This document shows positions 17,312 to 25,480 of a stretch of 53,079 nucleotides of DNA, piece after piece (the first letter of the stretch is position 1; the number at the start of each line of letters is the position of its first letter). Source of the DNA: Alistipes sp. UBA943 (GTDB taxonomy: Bacteria; Bacteroidota; Bacteroidia; Bacteroidales; Rikenellaceae). Position numbers and translations under genes: made by a program. The notes below the pieces were generated by a model. The model saw only the letters and a program-made list of their open reading frames with translations, ran no database searches and had not been told where the DNA came from. Location: the NCBI GenBank assembly GCA_002293345.1, contig DBDB01000010.1, positions 1 to 53,079 on the forward strand, in the 5' to 3' direction.

Positions 17312-17919
17312 GCACGGTCATTTTAGCGGATGGGGCTTTCCCGATGCATCCTGTGGCACTGGAACTGCTCCATAGCGCGGCACGGGTTGTCTGTTGCGAC
17401 GGCGCGGTCGTGAAACTCGTGGCCCATGGCATGGAACCTTACGCGATCGTGGGTGACCTGGATTCCATTCCGGATGATTTGCGCGAGCGGTACGCGGATA
17501 TTTTACACGCGGATGCGGATCAGGAGACGAACGACCTGACGAAATCGGTACAGTTTTGTATGGAGAGGGGCTGGACGAAACTCGTGATTTTGGGAGCCAC
17601 GGGCGGACGCGAGGATCACACGCTGGGCAACGTGTCACTGTTGGTGGATTACGCGAATCAGGGGGTGACGGTACGCATGGTGACGGACACGGGTATTTTC
17701 GTGCCGATTTTGGGCGACACGCGTTTCGATAGCATCGTTGGGGAGCAGGTGTCGATCTTCACGTTGAGCGAACGGACACTCGTCACGACGGAGAACCTGA
17801 AATACCCGTTACACGACGCGGTGTTGGAGGGTTGGTGGCGCGGCACGTTGAACGAGTCGTTGGGCGACTGGTTCGGATTTCGTGTGACGGGCCCGGCTAT
17901 CGTTTACAGATCTCTTTGA
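17308..17919 (+). CDS. thiN: Thiamine pyrophosphokinase
   Basis: About 203 residues. Converts thiamine plus ATP to thiamine diphosphate in the cytoplasm. Active-site motifs: CDGA, VGDLDSIPDD, QETNDLTKSV and LGATGGREDHTLGN, with a C-terminal beta-rich thiamine-binding domain. I chose the ATG at 17308 because it overlaps the pnuT stop as ATGA and has GGAGG four bases upstream. A methionine at 17290 in the same frame is less likely. The 3' end overlaps the convergent nuclease gene by 23 bp. It traps thiamine imported by the two preceding genes. Confidence 0.94.
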   Translation: MSTVILADGAFPMHPVALELLHSAARVVCCDGAVVKLVAHGMEPYAIVGDLDSIPDDLRERYADILHADADQETNDLTKSVQFCMERGWTKLVILGATGGREDHTLGNVSLLVDYANQGVTVRMVTDTGIFVPILGDTRFDSIVGEQVSIFTLSERTLVTTENLKYPLHDAVLEGWWRGTLNESLGDWFGFRVTGPAIVYRSL

Positions 17920-20620
17920 AGTCGCAGTACCGGCATGTGTGCACCGGGTCATTGCACTGTGTGAACGGGATCGTTTCGTCGAACAGTTCGGTGAGTGTGG
18001 TGCGCAGGAGCACCTCGAATTCATTTTTGTACGCGGAGTAGGGTAGCCCGGTGGCGTCACGCTCCTTGTCGACGAGCAGCGGCGAGTAGTCGGGGCGGTA
18101 CATATCGCGTACATAGTATAAATTAGGGATGGAATCCCCCTCGGATGAACTCATCATCGAGTACAGGAGCGTCTGGATGATGGCAGACTGCCGTTGCTTT
18201 CCATCGCCATGGAATAAGTCCCCCAGACTTTTGAACTCTAAGTGTGGCTCCCCTGTCTTATAATCGATTATTCGGATTTTCGCGGGTGCTTTTCGCACCT
18301 CCTTGTCGTTCAGTCGGTCATGTACTTCGGGTACACTCCCTCCTTCTCTCTGTCGCTCGGTGCAAAAATCCCTCCCCGAAATTTCCGAAAATCCTTCTAT
18401 CCGATCAATCCGATCGGCCACCCCCGCGAACCGCACGGATCTATCGGGTGCGAAGGTGAAGTCGTGATGAATTTGCTGTTCGAGTGCGATGGTGGTAAAG
18501 TCTGGATTCGCCCGGTCATACGCCACGACGTTACGTACGTAATGTGACGCTATCTCTTTGATCAGCAGCAGGTTGCCGGTATATGTTTCGGGCGACGCGT
18601 CGGGATTTCGGAGGTAGTTTTCGTTGATGGCTCTGATGACGGCGGTCTCGACACGGGCCGCAGCCTCCGTACCTCCGGCATCTCCGATAGAGATGCCTTC
18701 GCCAACGGAGGCACTGGCCCCGTACAGGTACTGCAACGCGCTGTGCAGGATGGTACCGAACATGGGTGCATCGACCTCATCGCCAACGGGATCCGCGGGA
18801 CGCAACCCGGCAATGGAGTGGAAGTAGAATTTGAGGGGGCAGGCGATGTACCTGAAAAAACTGGTCGGAGAGATCTTCCACGGGGCGGCGTCTGCACACG
18901 CGCCTGCGGGGCGCGGCGCATCGACACTCGCCATCGGCAGCAGGAATTGTCTCAATTTTTCCGCCACCTCGCCAGTTTTTGGCACCGCGATGGGAGTGAT
19001 TTCGACACGGTCGATATCTATCCCGACTGTATGACGGCTGATTTTGTGCGGCGACTCATATTCGAGTTGGTATATGTATCGCGACGGTTCACCGGTGGTT
19101 TTCTCATCGGCATGGGAGCAGTAGAGCAGGTGCACATTTTCGGCACGTTGGAGGAGTCGGTAGAAGAGGTATGCTTGCGTCCCTTCGTGATATTCGGGTG
19201 TCGGCAGACCGTATGCTGCACGCAGGTTATAGGGCACGAACGAGGCGTTGGAGGTATGTTTGCCGGGGAACACATCGTCGCTGCATGATAGTACGATGAC
19301 GTTTTTGAAGTCGATGTTTCGCGTTTCGAGAATACCCATCACCTGGATGCCGTCGAGGGGTTCCCCTTCGTACGGGATACGGAGTGATTGGAGGTGTTTT
19401 CGGGCGATTGCGGTGAATGTTTTCGGCGAGTAATCGACGCGGCATTCATCGAGCGAATTGGCGAGTTTGGTGAGTTCTTCGTTGAGATAGTTTGCTATAG
19501 GATTTTCTGATAGAATATTTTGAAACGATAGTTTTTTCTTATCGTCCCCTTGCTCCCACTCGGCATATTCATGGCTTTGCCTGAGGGGGTATCCCATCGT
19601 CACGTTTACCTTCAAATCGGCCGGCAATGCGTGTAGGAGCGGGATTAGGAGACTTTCATCGGTCAGCACGATGGCAGTCTCTTTGCCGAGGGTGCCAAAA
19701 GTGCGTTGCAGGCCCCTGAGAAGCGTATTTACGTGTTTGCACTGGATGGCATTGGAGGTCGTTGATGTGATGTCTATCTGTTTGTCTCTTAGGAAGTTGT
19801 CGTGTGTTACTTCAAGTGATGCTTTAAATGACTGTACGTTTTCTCTCAAAAATACACCTGCCTCCTGAAATTTATCATCCACATAATAGTTATCGAAATC
19901 CCACACGAATTCGGCATTTCGAGAGAGGTGTTTGAATAGGCGTAACTCGCACTGGGTTAGGGCGTTGAATCCAACTATTATATACTCCTTTTCGGACTCG
20001 AAACCGTCGTTTTTGAGACGTTCCACAGCATCGCGATGCACCATTCCCGGATACGCGATCACCTGTTCGGCAAGACGCGACTTAAATGTTTGATACACAG
20101 GAGATAGCGTCTTCCAAATCTTCAAGAATCGCTGTTTTTCGACGCTCACGGCACCCTCTTCGGCAAAGTTGCTCCAAAACTGTCGAATGAGTTGCAGTTG
20201 GTCTATTGAAAGATATGATATATCTGCTTCCAACTCTTTGATATCCAGAATGTTACGGAACAGCATATCGGCATCGACAAGGTATTTGTCGACGGTATCG
20301 AAATCGGAGAGCAGCAGGTCTCCCCATGCATAGAATTTATCGAATGACTCATCGTGAAATTGTGAGTACACGCGGTACAATTCCACGATCAGGCGTGTCC
20401 GGTCGGCGATTTTGAGTGGCGACAGTTCGGACATAAGGGAGTCGATCGTGGCAAATTTCGGTTGCCAGATGGGGCGTCCTGCGGCGATACTGATGGAACG
20501 CAACTCGTCGATGAAAAAAAGCTGCGCCCGTCGCGATGGGAAGACGATTTCGAGGTTTGAAATCCCGTCCCCATAGCGTTCGTAGAGGGTATTGGCAAGT
20601 TCGTGCAAAAAGGTTTTCAC
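17897..20620 (-). CDS. addB: AddB-like PD-(D/E)XK nuclease/inactive-helicase protein
   Basis: 907 residues. The N-terminus has a degenerate helicase fold (LEIVFPSRRAQLFFIDEL). The C-terminal RecB-type nuclease contains IRIIDYKTG. An iron-sulfur staple is likely: Cys in ACPLKFYFH (about 594) plus the C-terminal CNDPVHTCRYCDFKEIC, as in AddB. It should form a recombinational repair complex with the divergent AddA. Oddities: a 66 bp element shared with addA is inserted in frame (18655-18720, residues ASASVGEGIS...). A second palindromic insertion (18274-18394) lies just before the nuclease motif. Both are absent from homologues as I recall them. Confidence 0.85.
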   Translation of the reverse strand: MKTFLHELANTLYERYGDGISNLEIVFPSRRAQLFFIDELRSISIAAGRPIWQPKFATIDSLMSELSPLKIADRTRLIVELYRVYSQFHDESFDKFYAWGDLLLSDFDTVDKYLVDADMLFRNILDIKELEADISYLSIDQLQLIRQFWSNFAEEGAVSVEKQRFLKIWKTLSPVYQTFKSRLAEQVIAYPGMVHRDAVERLKNDGFESEKEYIIVGFNALTQCELRLFKHLSRNAEFVWDFDNYYVDDKFQEAGVFLRENVQSFKASLEVTHDNFLRDKQIDITSTTSNAIQCKHVNTLLRGLQRTFGTLGKETAIVLTDESLLIPLLHALPADLKVNVTMGYPLRQSHEYAEWEQGDDKKKLSFQNILSENPIANYLNEELTKLANSLDECRVDYSPKTFTAIARKHLQSLRIPYEGEPLDGIQVMGILETRNIDFKNVIVLSCSDDVFPGKHTSNASFVPYNLRAAYGLPTPEYHEGTQAYLFYRLLQRAENVHLLYCSHADEKTTGEPSRYIYQLEYESPHKISRHTVGIDIDRVEITPIAVPKTGEVAEKLRQFLLPMASVDAPRPAGACADAAPWKISPTSFFRYIACPLKFYFHSIAGLRPADPVGDEVDAPMFGTILHSALQYLYGASASVGEGISIGDAGGTEAAARVETAVIRAINENYLRNPDASPETYTGNLLLIKEIASHYVRNVVAYDRANPDFTTIALEQQIHHDFTFAPDRSVRFAGVADRIDRIEGFSEISGRDFCTERQREGGSVPEVHDRLNDKEVRKAPAKIRIIDYKTGEPHLEFKSLGDLFHGDGKQRQSAIIQTLLYSMMSSSEGDSIPNLYYVRDMYRPDYSPLLVDKERDATGLPYSAYKNEFEVLLRTTLTELFDETIPFTQCNDPVHTCRYCDFKEICKR
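18274..18394. repeat. GTAC-centred palindromic element inside addB
   Basis: A 9 bp outer stem GGATTTTCG (18274-18282) pairs with CGAAAATCC (18386-18394). Inside are GGTGC-TTTTC-GCACC (18285-18299) and a TGTAC-TTCGG-GTACA hairpin (about 18320-18334). The right flank from 18362 matches the nadE copy almost base for base but is read in a different frame, so it is a DNA element rather than a conserved peptide. Confidence 0.65.
18655..18720 (-). repeat. 66 bp in-frame element in addB, shared with addA
   Basis: GGGCC outer stem with an inner GGCATCTC / GAGATGCC hairpin. On the addB strand it matches addA 22754-22819 at 61 of 66 bases by my count, in the same orientation and same reading frame (ASAS.G.GIS.GDAGG.EAAAR in both). 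Confidence 0.85.
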
Positions 20621-20658
20621 GGCAGTGAAATTACGAAAATTTTGGCTATTTTTACACG

Positions 20659-23600
20659 ATGCGAGCGAAAATTCTCAACGCGAGTGCAGGATCGGGCAAG
20701 ACGTGGCAGTTGGCGTATAAATATGTGCGTGACGTCATCGAGATGCCGATTTTGTACCGTCATATTCTGGCTGTCACGTTCACCAACAAGGCGACGGAGG
20801 AGATGAAGTCGCGTATCCTGACCGAGATCCATAAGCTGGCGATTGGTGATGAAAGCGGTTATTTGGACCCTTTGCAGCGCGATTTGGGACTCACGTCGGA
20901 CGAGATACACGCACGAGCGCGCGAAGTACAGTCGTGCCTGCTGCACGACTACTCACACTTTAGTGTGATGACGTTGGACCGATTTTTCCAACGTGTACTT
21001 CGCGCGCTCGTGCGTGAGTTGGGTCTGGATCTGAACTACAACGTGGAGATCGACACGCAGGGGGTTTTGTCACGGAGTGCCGACGCGTTGGTGGAGGAGA
21101 TCCGCGTGGACGATGCGCTAAGGAAGTGGCTGGCGGCATTCGTGGAGGAGCGTGTCGAGGAGGGAAAACGGTGGGACGTTCGCGAGGGGATTTTATCGCT
21201 GGGCGATGAACTATTCAAGGATTTTTGTGTTGAAAGTGCCGCCAATAAGGAGGAGCTGGAACGCATTGTCAACGAGGCGGTTAAGTCGGCAAACGCCACA
21301 CAAAATCAGTATCGCGCGCTGTGTGCCGGGGCGGTGGATCGGGTAGAGAACAAGACCGCGAACCGTTACCTGCAAAATGTGGCATCGAGCTCCGGCCTGC
21401 CTCCCGAACCCAACAAAACGGTACGCAAACAGGATGTGCTGACGGACGTCTGTGACTTTTACGACACGCATATCCGCATGTGGAACACCGCCTCGTTGTT
21501 GCGCGAGAACTACCGCAGTTTCGCCCTGCTATGGGATTTACGCATGCAGGTGCAACGCCTCTGTCAGGAGGAGAACGTGATGATGCTATCAGACACGAAA
21601 CATATTCTGGCAGAGTTCATTCGCCATAACGACACACCGTTCATATACGAAAAAGTCGGCAATCGTTTCGACCGATTTCTGATCGACGAATTTCAAGACA
21701 CGTCACGTCGCGAGTGGGAGAACTTTCTGCCGCTGTTGCACAACGCGATGGCCGAAAGTACGGCCGAGAGCGTGCTGATCGTGGGCGACGTGAAACAGTC
21801 CATTTACCGATGGCGCGGCGGGGACTGGCGACTGTTGGGCTACGAGGCCTCCGAATCGTTACGCGATGCCGACATCATCCACCTACAAGATAACTTCCGC
21901 AGCCTTCCCGAGGTGGTACGGTTCAACAACGACCTGATCGCCCGTGTCGTCGAAGCGGGAAACGGGCAACTGAATGAGTTACTCCCGCCGGGATTGACGG
22001 GTGAACTGGGTGACACCCTGCGACGTGCCTACACACATCACTCGCAGACTCCGAAAAAGGAGCAAGGCGGTTATGTCTCCGTGACGCCCTGCAACGAGGA
22101 ACCACCTGTCGTGGAGCGTATTCAGGCGATTCTGGATTTGGGCTACACGCCTCGCGATATCCTGATTTTGGTGCGTACACGTGCTGAAGGGGCACGGGTG
22201 GCGGAGACGCTGTTGGAGTTCAAACGACACAACACGGACCCCCGTTACGCGTTCGATATCATGACTCAGGAGGCTCTGGCGGTGGATGCGGCGCCGGTGG
22301 TAGGGTTCGTCATATCCAATTTGCGTCTCTCTCTCGATTTGAAGGACGGCATCTCCAAGGCGATTTTCAACCGGTTTCTGGACCGTAATTTCGCGACGGA
22401 GTTGAGTGAGGATGAGGTAGTGTTTTTTGAAACGTTGCGACATCTGTCGCCCGAGGAGGCGTTCGAGCGTATCGTGATGCGTTTCGGATTGGGGGCGGAG
22501 GATGCGTCGTCGTCCGAGATCGCTTACCTGCAGGCATTACATGAACAGATCATCGCGTTCTGCACGAACCGTACGCCCGACACGTCGCTGTACCTGCAAT
22601 ATTGGGATGACAAGGGCCATGCGGAATCATTGCGTGTCGGAGCGAGTGCCACGACGATCGAGATCCTGACGATCCACAAAGCCAAGGGACTCGAAAACAA
22701 GGTCATCCTGATGCCATACTGCAACTGGGCATTGAATTCCAAGGGGATAGTCTGGGCCAGTGCCTCCACTGGCGGAGGCATCTCTAACGGAGATGCCGGA
22801 GGTGCGGAGGCTGCGGCCCGGAGAGAGACCTTTCCCGTGAAGTTCAAGGCGGCGATGAGCGAGTCCGATTTCTCGGCGGATTACTACCGCGAGATGGTCT
22901 ATTCGCATGTCGATGCGGTGAATCTGCTGTATGTGGCTGTGACACGGGCCGTGGAGCAGCTGCATGTGTTTATTCCCGTCACGACGAACGCCAAGGGTGA
23001 AACCCACGCGCGCGGCATCGGTCAGTTGGTCCTGGATGCGGTCAGGTCGATGGGGCAGTGTGAATTCGGCGCTTTCCGGGCCGCCCCGCCCAAACACGCA
23101 CCCCCGCGGGGCGCCTCCGCACCGCCCCCCAAAGAACGTGGGGGCGCAGCTCCGGCACCGGTCCCGATGGTTCTGCCATCCTACCCGACGTCACTGCCTG
23201 ATATGAAGTTGCGTCTGAAGGGCACTTTGGATGACGAAGGATCAGGGCGGAAGATGGGAATCCTGTTGCACCGCGCGTTCGAGCATGCCGCGACGGCGGA
23301 GGATATTTTCGACGCGATCCGTGGCATGGAAATCGACGGGGTAGTCGCTCCCGTGGAGTCCGAGAGGCTTACCGAGGCGGTCCGAACGGCACTCGAAAAC
23401 CCCGACGTGGCGGAGTGGTTCATTTCCGCTTGGGACGAGATCCGTACCGAGAGTAGCATCGTCACGCCCGATGGGATGTTGCGTCCGGACAGGGTGATGA
23501 TCTCACCGGAGCGGGTTGTGGTGGTGGATTACAAGTTCGGCGAGGTGGAATTGCCGTCGCACCGCACCCAGGTGTTACGTTACGTCGACCTGCTGCGCCA

Positions 23601-23670
23601 AATGGGATATCCCCGCGTCGAGGGATACGTTTGGTACGTGATGCGAGGGAAGGTTATCGAGAACTGCTAA
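20659..23670 (+). CDS. addA: AddA-like UvrD helicase-nuclease
   Basis: 1003 residues. Superfamily 1A helicase motifs: Walker A NASAGSGKTWQLA, motif Ia LAVTFTNKATEEM, motif II FLIDEFQDTSRREW, motif III VGDVKQSIYRWRGGD, and motif V region EILTIHKAKGLE. A C-terminal nuclease motif is RPDRVMISPE...VVVDYKFGE. It should act with the divergent AddB-type protein in processing double-strand breaks. Only 38 bp separate the two starts, so promoters overlap. Oddities: the 66 bp palindromic insertion shared with addB at 22754-22819, and a Pro/Ala-rich GC-rich linker at about 23085-23165 with further inverted repeats. The 3' end overlaps hepT by 17 bp. Confidence 0.88.
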   Translation: MRAKILNASAGSGKTWQLAYKYVRDVIEMPILYRHILAVTFTNKATEEMKSRILTEIHKLAIGDESGYLDPLQRDLGLTSDEIHARAREVQSCLLHDYSHFSVMTLDRFFQRVLRALVRELGLDLNYNVEIDTQGVLSRSADALVEEIRVDDALRKWLAAFVEERVEEGKRWDVREGILSLGDELFKDFCVESAANKEELERIVNEAVKSANATQNQYRALCAGAVDRVENKTANRYLQNVASSSGLPPEPNKTVRKQDVLTDVCDFYDTHIRMWNTASLLRENYRSFALLWDLRMQVQRLCQEENVMMLSDTKHILAEFIRHNDTPFIYEKVGNRFDRFLIDEFQDTSRREWENFLPLLHNAMAESTAESVLIVGDVKQSIYRWRGGDWRLLGYEASESLRDADIIHLQDNFRSLPEVVRFNNDLIARVVEAGNGQLNELLPPGLTGELGDTLRRAYTHHSQTPKKEQGGYVSVTPCNEEPPVVERIQAILDLGYTPRDILILVRTRAEGARVAETLLEFKRHNTDPRYAFDIMTQEALAVDAAPVVGFVISNLRLSLDLKDGISKAIFNRFLDRNFATELSEDEVVFFETLRHLSPEEAFERIVMRFGLGAEDASSSEIAYLQALHEQIIAFCTNRTPDTSLYLQYWDDKGHAESLRVGASATTIEILTIHKAKGLENKVILMPYCNWALNSKGIVWASASTGGGISNGDAGGAEAAARRETFPVKFKAAMSESDFSADYYREMVYSHVDAVNLLYVAVTRAVEQLHVFIPVTTNAKGETHARGIGQLVLDAVRSMGQCEFGAFRAAPPKHAPPRGASAPPPKERGGAAPAPVPMVLPSYPTSLPDMKLRLKGTLDDEGSGRKMGILLHRAFEHAATAEDIFDAIRGMEIDGVVAPVESERLTEAVRTALENPDVAEWFISAWDEIRTESSIVTPDGMLRPDRVMISPERVVVVDYKFGEVELPSHRTQVLRYVDLLRQMGYPRVEGYVWYVMRGKVIENC
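22754..22819 (+). repeat. 66 bp in-frame element in addA, shared with addB
   Basis: Outer GGGCC/GGCCC stem enclosing GCCAGTG-CCTC-CACTGGC (22756-22773) and GGCATCTC-TAACG-GAGATGCC (about 22778-22798). It encodes ASASTGGGISNGDAGGAEAA. The addB copy differs at about five positions. In-frame, same-strand copies in two interacting proteins point to copying or insertion of a mobile element. Confidence 0.85.
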
Positions 23671-23998
23671 CCGCCTCTTCGATTTGGATTTTGATCGTCG
23701 GAATAATGTTACGCACGACGTCCCAGACGATGAAATAGTTAATCCACATATAGTCGTGGATCAACCGATCTCGCATCCCGGCCATGTTTTTCCATGAGAT
23801 ATTGCCCCATTTGAGTTTGATGTCGACCGGAATTTTCTTGGTTGCCTCACCGATAATTTCGAGGCTCCGCACAACAGCACGTTTGAGCGTTTCGTCGTGC
23901 ATGAACACCTCCTCGCTCACCTCGGGCGTGATGACTGAAATGATGTAGTCACACTCATCAAGGATGTGGCGCAGCAATTCGACGTAATTTTTATACAT
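23654..23998 (-). CDS. hepT: HepT-like HEPN ribonuclease toxin (DUF86)
   Basis: 114 residues, all-helical. The HEPN active-site signature R-x4-H-x-Y is present in MRDRLIHDY (Arg and His for RNA cleavage; the Tyr is the residue adenylylated by MntA in characterised pairs). It overlaps the upstream antitoxin gene by 8 bp, the standard HEPN/MNT arrangement (type VII toxin-antitoxin). The 3' end overlaps that of addA. Activity is inferred from motif and pairing. Confidence 0.9.
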   Translation of the reverse strand: MYKNYVELLRHILDECDYIISVITPEVSEEVFMHDETLKRAVVRSLEIIGEATKKIPVDIKLKWGNISWKNMAGMRDRLIHDYMWINYFIVWDVVRNIIPTIKIQIEEAVSSSR

Positions 23999-24287
23999 AC
24001 ACCACTTCGTTTAGGATGTGACGTCCGATATATGGACTGAGACCTTTTCGGGTAACCACGTCGATATGTTCCCCCTTGAGCTTATCTTCCAAAATATCGT
24101 ATGCGGAGAGAAAATTTGAGTACGTTTCCTCACCTGTCTCAAAATCCAAAAGAATATCTATGTCGCTATCCGTCCCTGCTTGTCCGCGTGCGGAAGAGCC
24201 GAACAGTCCCACCTCCGACACACCGACCTGTTCGAGAAGTTCTTTTGAATGACGTAAGATCGTGATTATTTCATCTGTCGACAACAT
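23991..24287 (-). CDS. mntA: MntA-like minimal nucleotidyltransferase antitoxin
   Basis: 98 residues. The nucleotidyltransferase motif is intact: GLFGSSARGQAGTDSDIDILLDF (GS...DxD). In studied systems MntA transfers AMP to the tyrosine of HepT and blocks its RNase activity. It is encoded upstream of and overlapping hepT. Its start lies about 25 bases from a plus-strand TATATTTG box, so the pair is divergent from a putative structured RNA. Confidence 0.9.
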   Translation of the reverse strand: MLSTDEIITILRHSKELLEQVGVSEVGLFGSSARGQAGTDSDIDILLDFETGEETYSNFLSAYDILEDKLKGEHIDVVTRKGLSPYIGRHILNEVVYV

Positions 24288-24312
24288 GGCGCAAATATAA
24301 TAAAAAAATCAC

Positions 24313-24320
24313 TATATTTG
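24313..24320 (+). promoter_or_regulatory. TAnnTTTG promoter box (TATATTTG) for the RNA candidate
   Basis: Exact -7 element in the gap between mntA (-) and the next plus-strand gene. The nearest ATG is over 270 bases away, so the transcript starts with a long untranslated or non-coding part. Confidence 0.55.
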
Positions 24321-24322
24321 CC

Positions 24323-24517
24323 CCCATCAATAGAGCACAACTCTTTGATCCCATTCACTAAACTTGCGCCCATCGGAAACGATGGTGTTTAAAAATCGGG
24401 TCGAGGTTGTACGCTCGGAGTGTGTGCCTATTTATTTAGGACCTCCGGTGCGGGACAATAATCCGGTTTGAGGTTCGCAAGACCAAGTGATGGGAAAATT
24501 GTTTCCGCACTTTTTCA
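24323..24517 (+). ncRNA. Structured RNA candidate, or long leader of the 24597 gene
   Basis: The ends pair perfectly: CCCATCA (24323-24329) with TGATGGG (24488-24494). Inside are CTTGCG/CGCAAG, a CCATCG-GAAA-CGATGG hairpin with a GNRA loop, and CGGAG/CTCCG around CCTA-TTTATT-TAGG. It is followed by GGAAA-ATTG-TTTCC and a T-rich run that could terminate. The size (about 170-195 nt) and end-pairing would fit a 6S-like rod, but I see no diagnostic sequence and do not assign a family. It may instead be a cis leader. Confidence 0.45.
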
Positions 24518-24596
24518 TTTCGGGATAAAAATATTCTAAAAAGTCAAAAAAGTCGGGAACGGGGCAATTATTTATATAATTTTTCGTTTCATTGGT

Positions 24597-25037
24597 ATGA
24601 ACAAGCTTTTGGGCAAGTGGCAGATGCGCTGCTGGAATTATAACACGCCGGACGGGTGGAAGACGTTCCGTAGATTTCGCTCCGGGGAGCAGGTTTGGGA
24701 GTTCCAGCCCCATGGCGTTCTTGTCGAGCGAAAACCCGGTCAGAAGCCCGTACAACGTAAATATCGGTACGATGAGGAGGCCGAAGTGTTGATGATCGAG
24801 TACCAACGCAAACCGGCACGTTATCGTTTGGATTTCGTGAATTTCAAGTACGCTATTTTTTATGATTTCGATATTCGTGTTATTGATTCTGAGGAGCATC
24901 TGGTGACGATGGAACTCGAAAAATTGATGGGTTCGACAACGCAACGTTTTTTTTTATTCCGTCAGCTATTGGGCCGCGCCTCCATTATTTTATTGTGGTT
25001 CGCCTCCCTCGCCACCTTCGTTCGCGATGGTCTCTGA
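24597..25037 (+). CDS. Small lipocalin-like protein
   Basis: 146 residues, no signal peptide. It opens LLGKWQMRCWNYNTPDGWKTF and continues with W.F...G.LVERKPG and YRYDEEAEVLMIEYQ strands, a pattern typical of small lipocalin-type barrels (G.W then repeated beta hairpins). The last ~25 residues after a run of nine Ts (QRFFLFRQLLGRASIILLWF) look unlike the rest and hydrophobic; they may be genuine or reflect slippage at the T run. No family assigned. It follows the structured RNA candidate by about 80 bases. The weakly similar small gene at 33189 also follows a structured RNA. Confidence 0.55.
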   Translation: MNKLLGKWQMRCWNYNTPDGWKTFRRFRSGEQVWEFQPHGVLVERKPGQKPVQRKYRYDEEAEVLMIEYQRKPARYRLDFVNFKYAIFYDFDIRVIDSEEHLVTMELEKLMGSTTQRFFLFRQLLGRASIILLWFASLATFVRDGL

Positions 25038-25101
25038 TCTCTCCGTTTTTTTCCCCACTGTTCGCTTTTTCTTACTCAACTGTCGCTTTTTTGAAAAAAA
25101 G

Positions 25102-25414
25102 CTCCTGCAAAAAACTTCAGGAGATGCTTTGCATCTCCATAATTTGCGCGCCCACCAATCTCAAATTCTTTCAGAATTTTTGTGTCCAAAAATCAAATAT
25201 CTGCTTTCAAATAAATTTGACGCAGCCTTTTGATTTTCGTCCCCGACCCTTTCAGGGTCTGCGATTTTGGTCGCGAGGACAAGAGCTCCGCAGGAGCTCG
25301 TTCGTTTGGCGGGGAGGTTCGACGGGAGTTCACTCACGAAAGAACCTGCACGCTAAATGAACTGAAACGCTGAAAGCGTTTGTCCTCTCGCAGAAGGAGG
25401 GATACGAAGTATCC
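25102..25414. repeat. Cluster of perfect mini-hairpins in a gene-free stretch
   Basis: This ~400 bp stretch has no credible gene. It holds at least seven perfect hairpins: CTCCTG...CAGGAG (25102-25123), GGAGATGC-TTT-GCATCTCC (25120-25138), AAATTCT-TTC-AGAATTT (25163-25179), GACCCT-TTC-AGGGTC (25245-25259), GAGCTCC-GCA-GGAGCTC (25283-25299), AAACGCT-GAA-AGCGTTT (25365-25381) and GGATAC-GAA-GTATCC (25400-25414). Most loops are exactly 3 bases, and GAA or its complement TTC recurs. Confidence 0.8.
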
Positions 25415-25429
25415 AGAAAAGTTTTTGGT

Positions 25430-25452
25430 GCCGCTTTTCACCAAAAAGCGGC
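25430..25452 (-). terminator. Hairpin terminator of the M23 peptidase pair
   Basis: GCCGCTTTT / AAAAGCGGC hairpin about 30 bp after the stop at 25481. It is the same repeat, on the opposite strand, as 8629-8651. Confidence 0.65.
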
Positions 25453-25480
25453 GGTCTTAAAGGTCTTGAAAAAGAAAATT

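Noticed and set aside
24323..24517. RNA candidate as SRP RNA, tmRNA or RNase P RNA
   Set aside because: None of their conserved core motifs (for example GGAAG tetraloop region, tag frame, GAAAGTCC) could be found.
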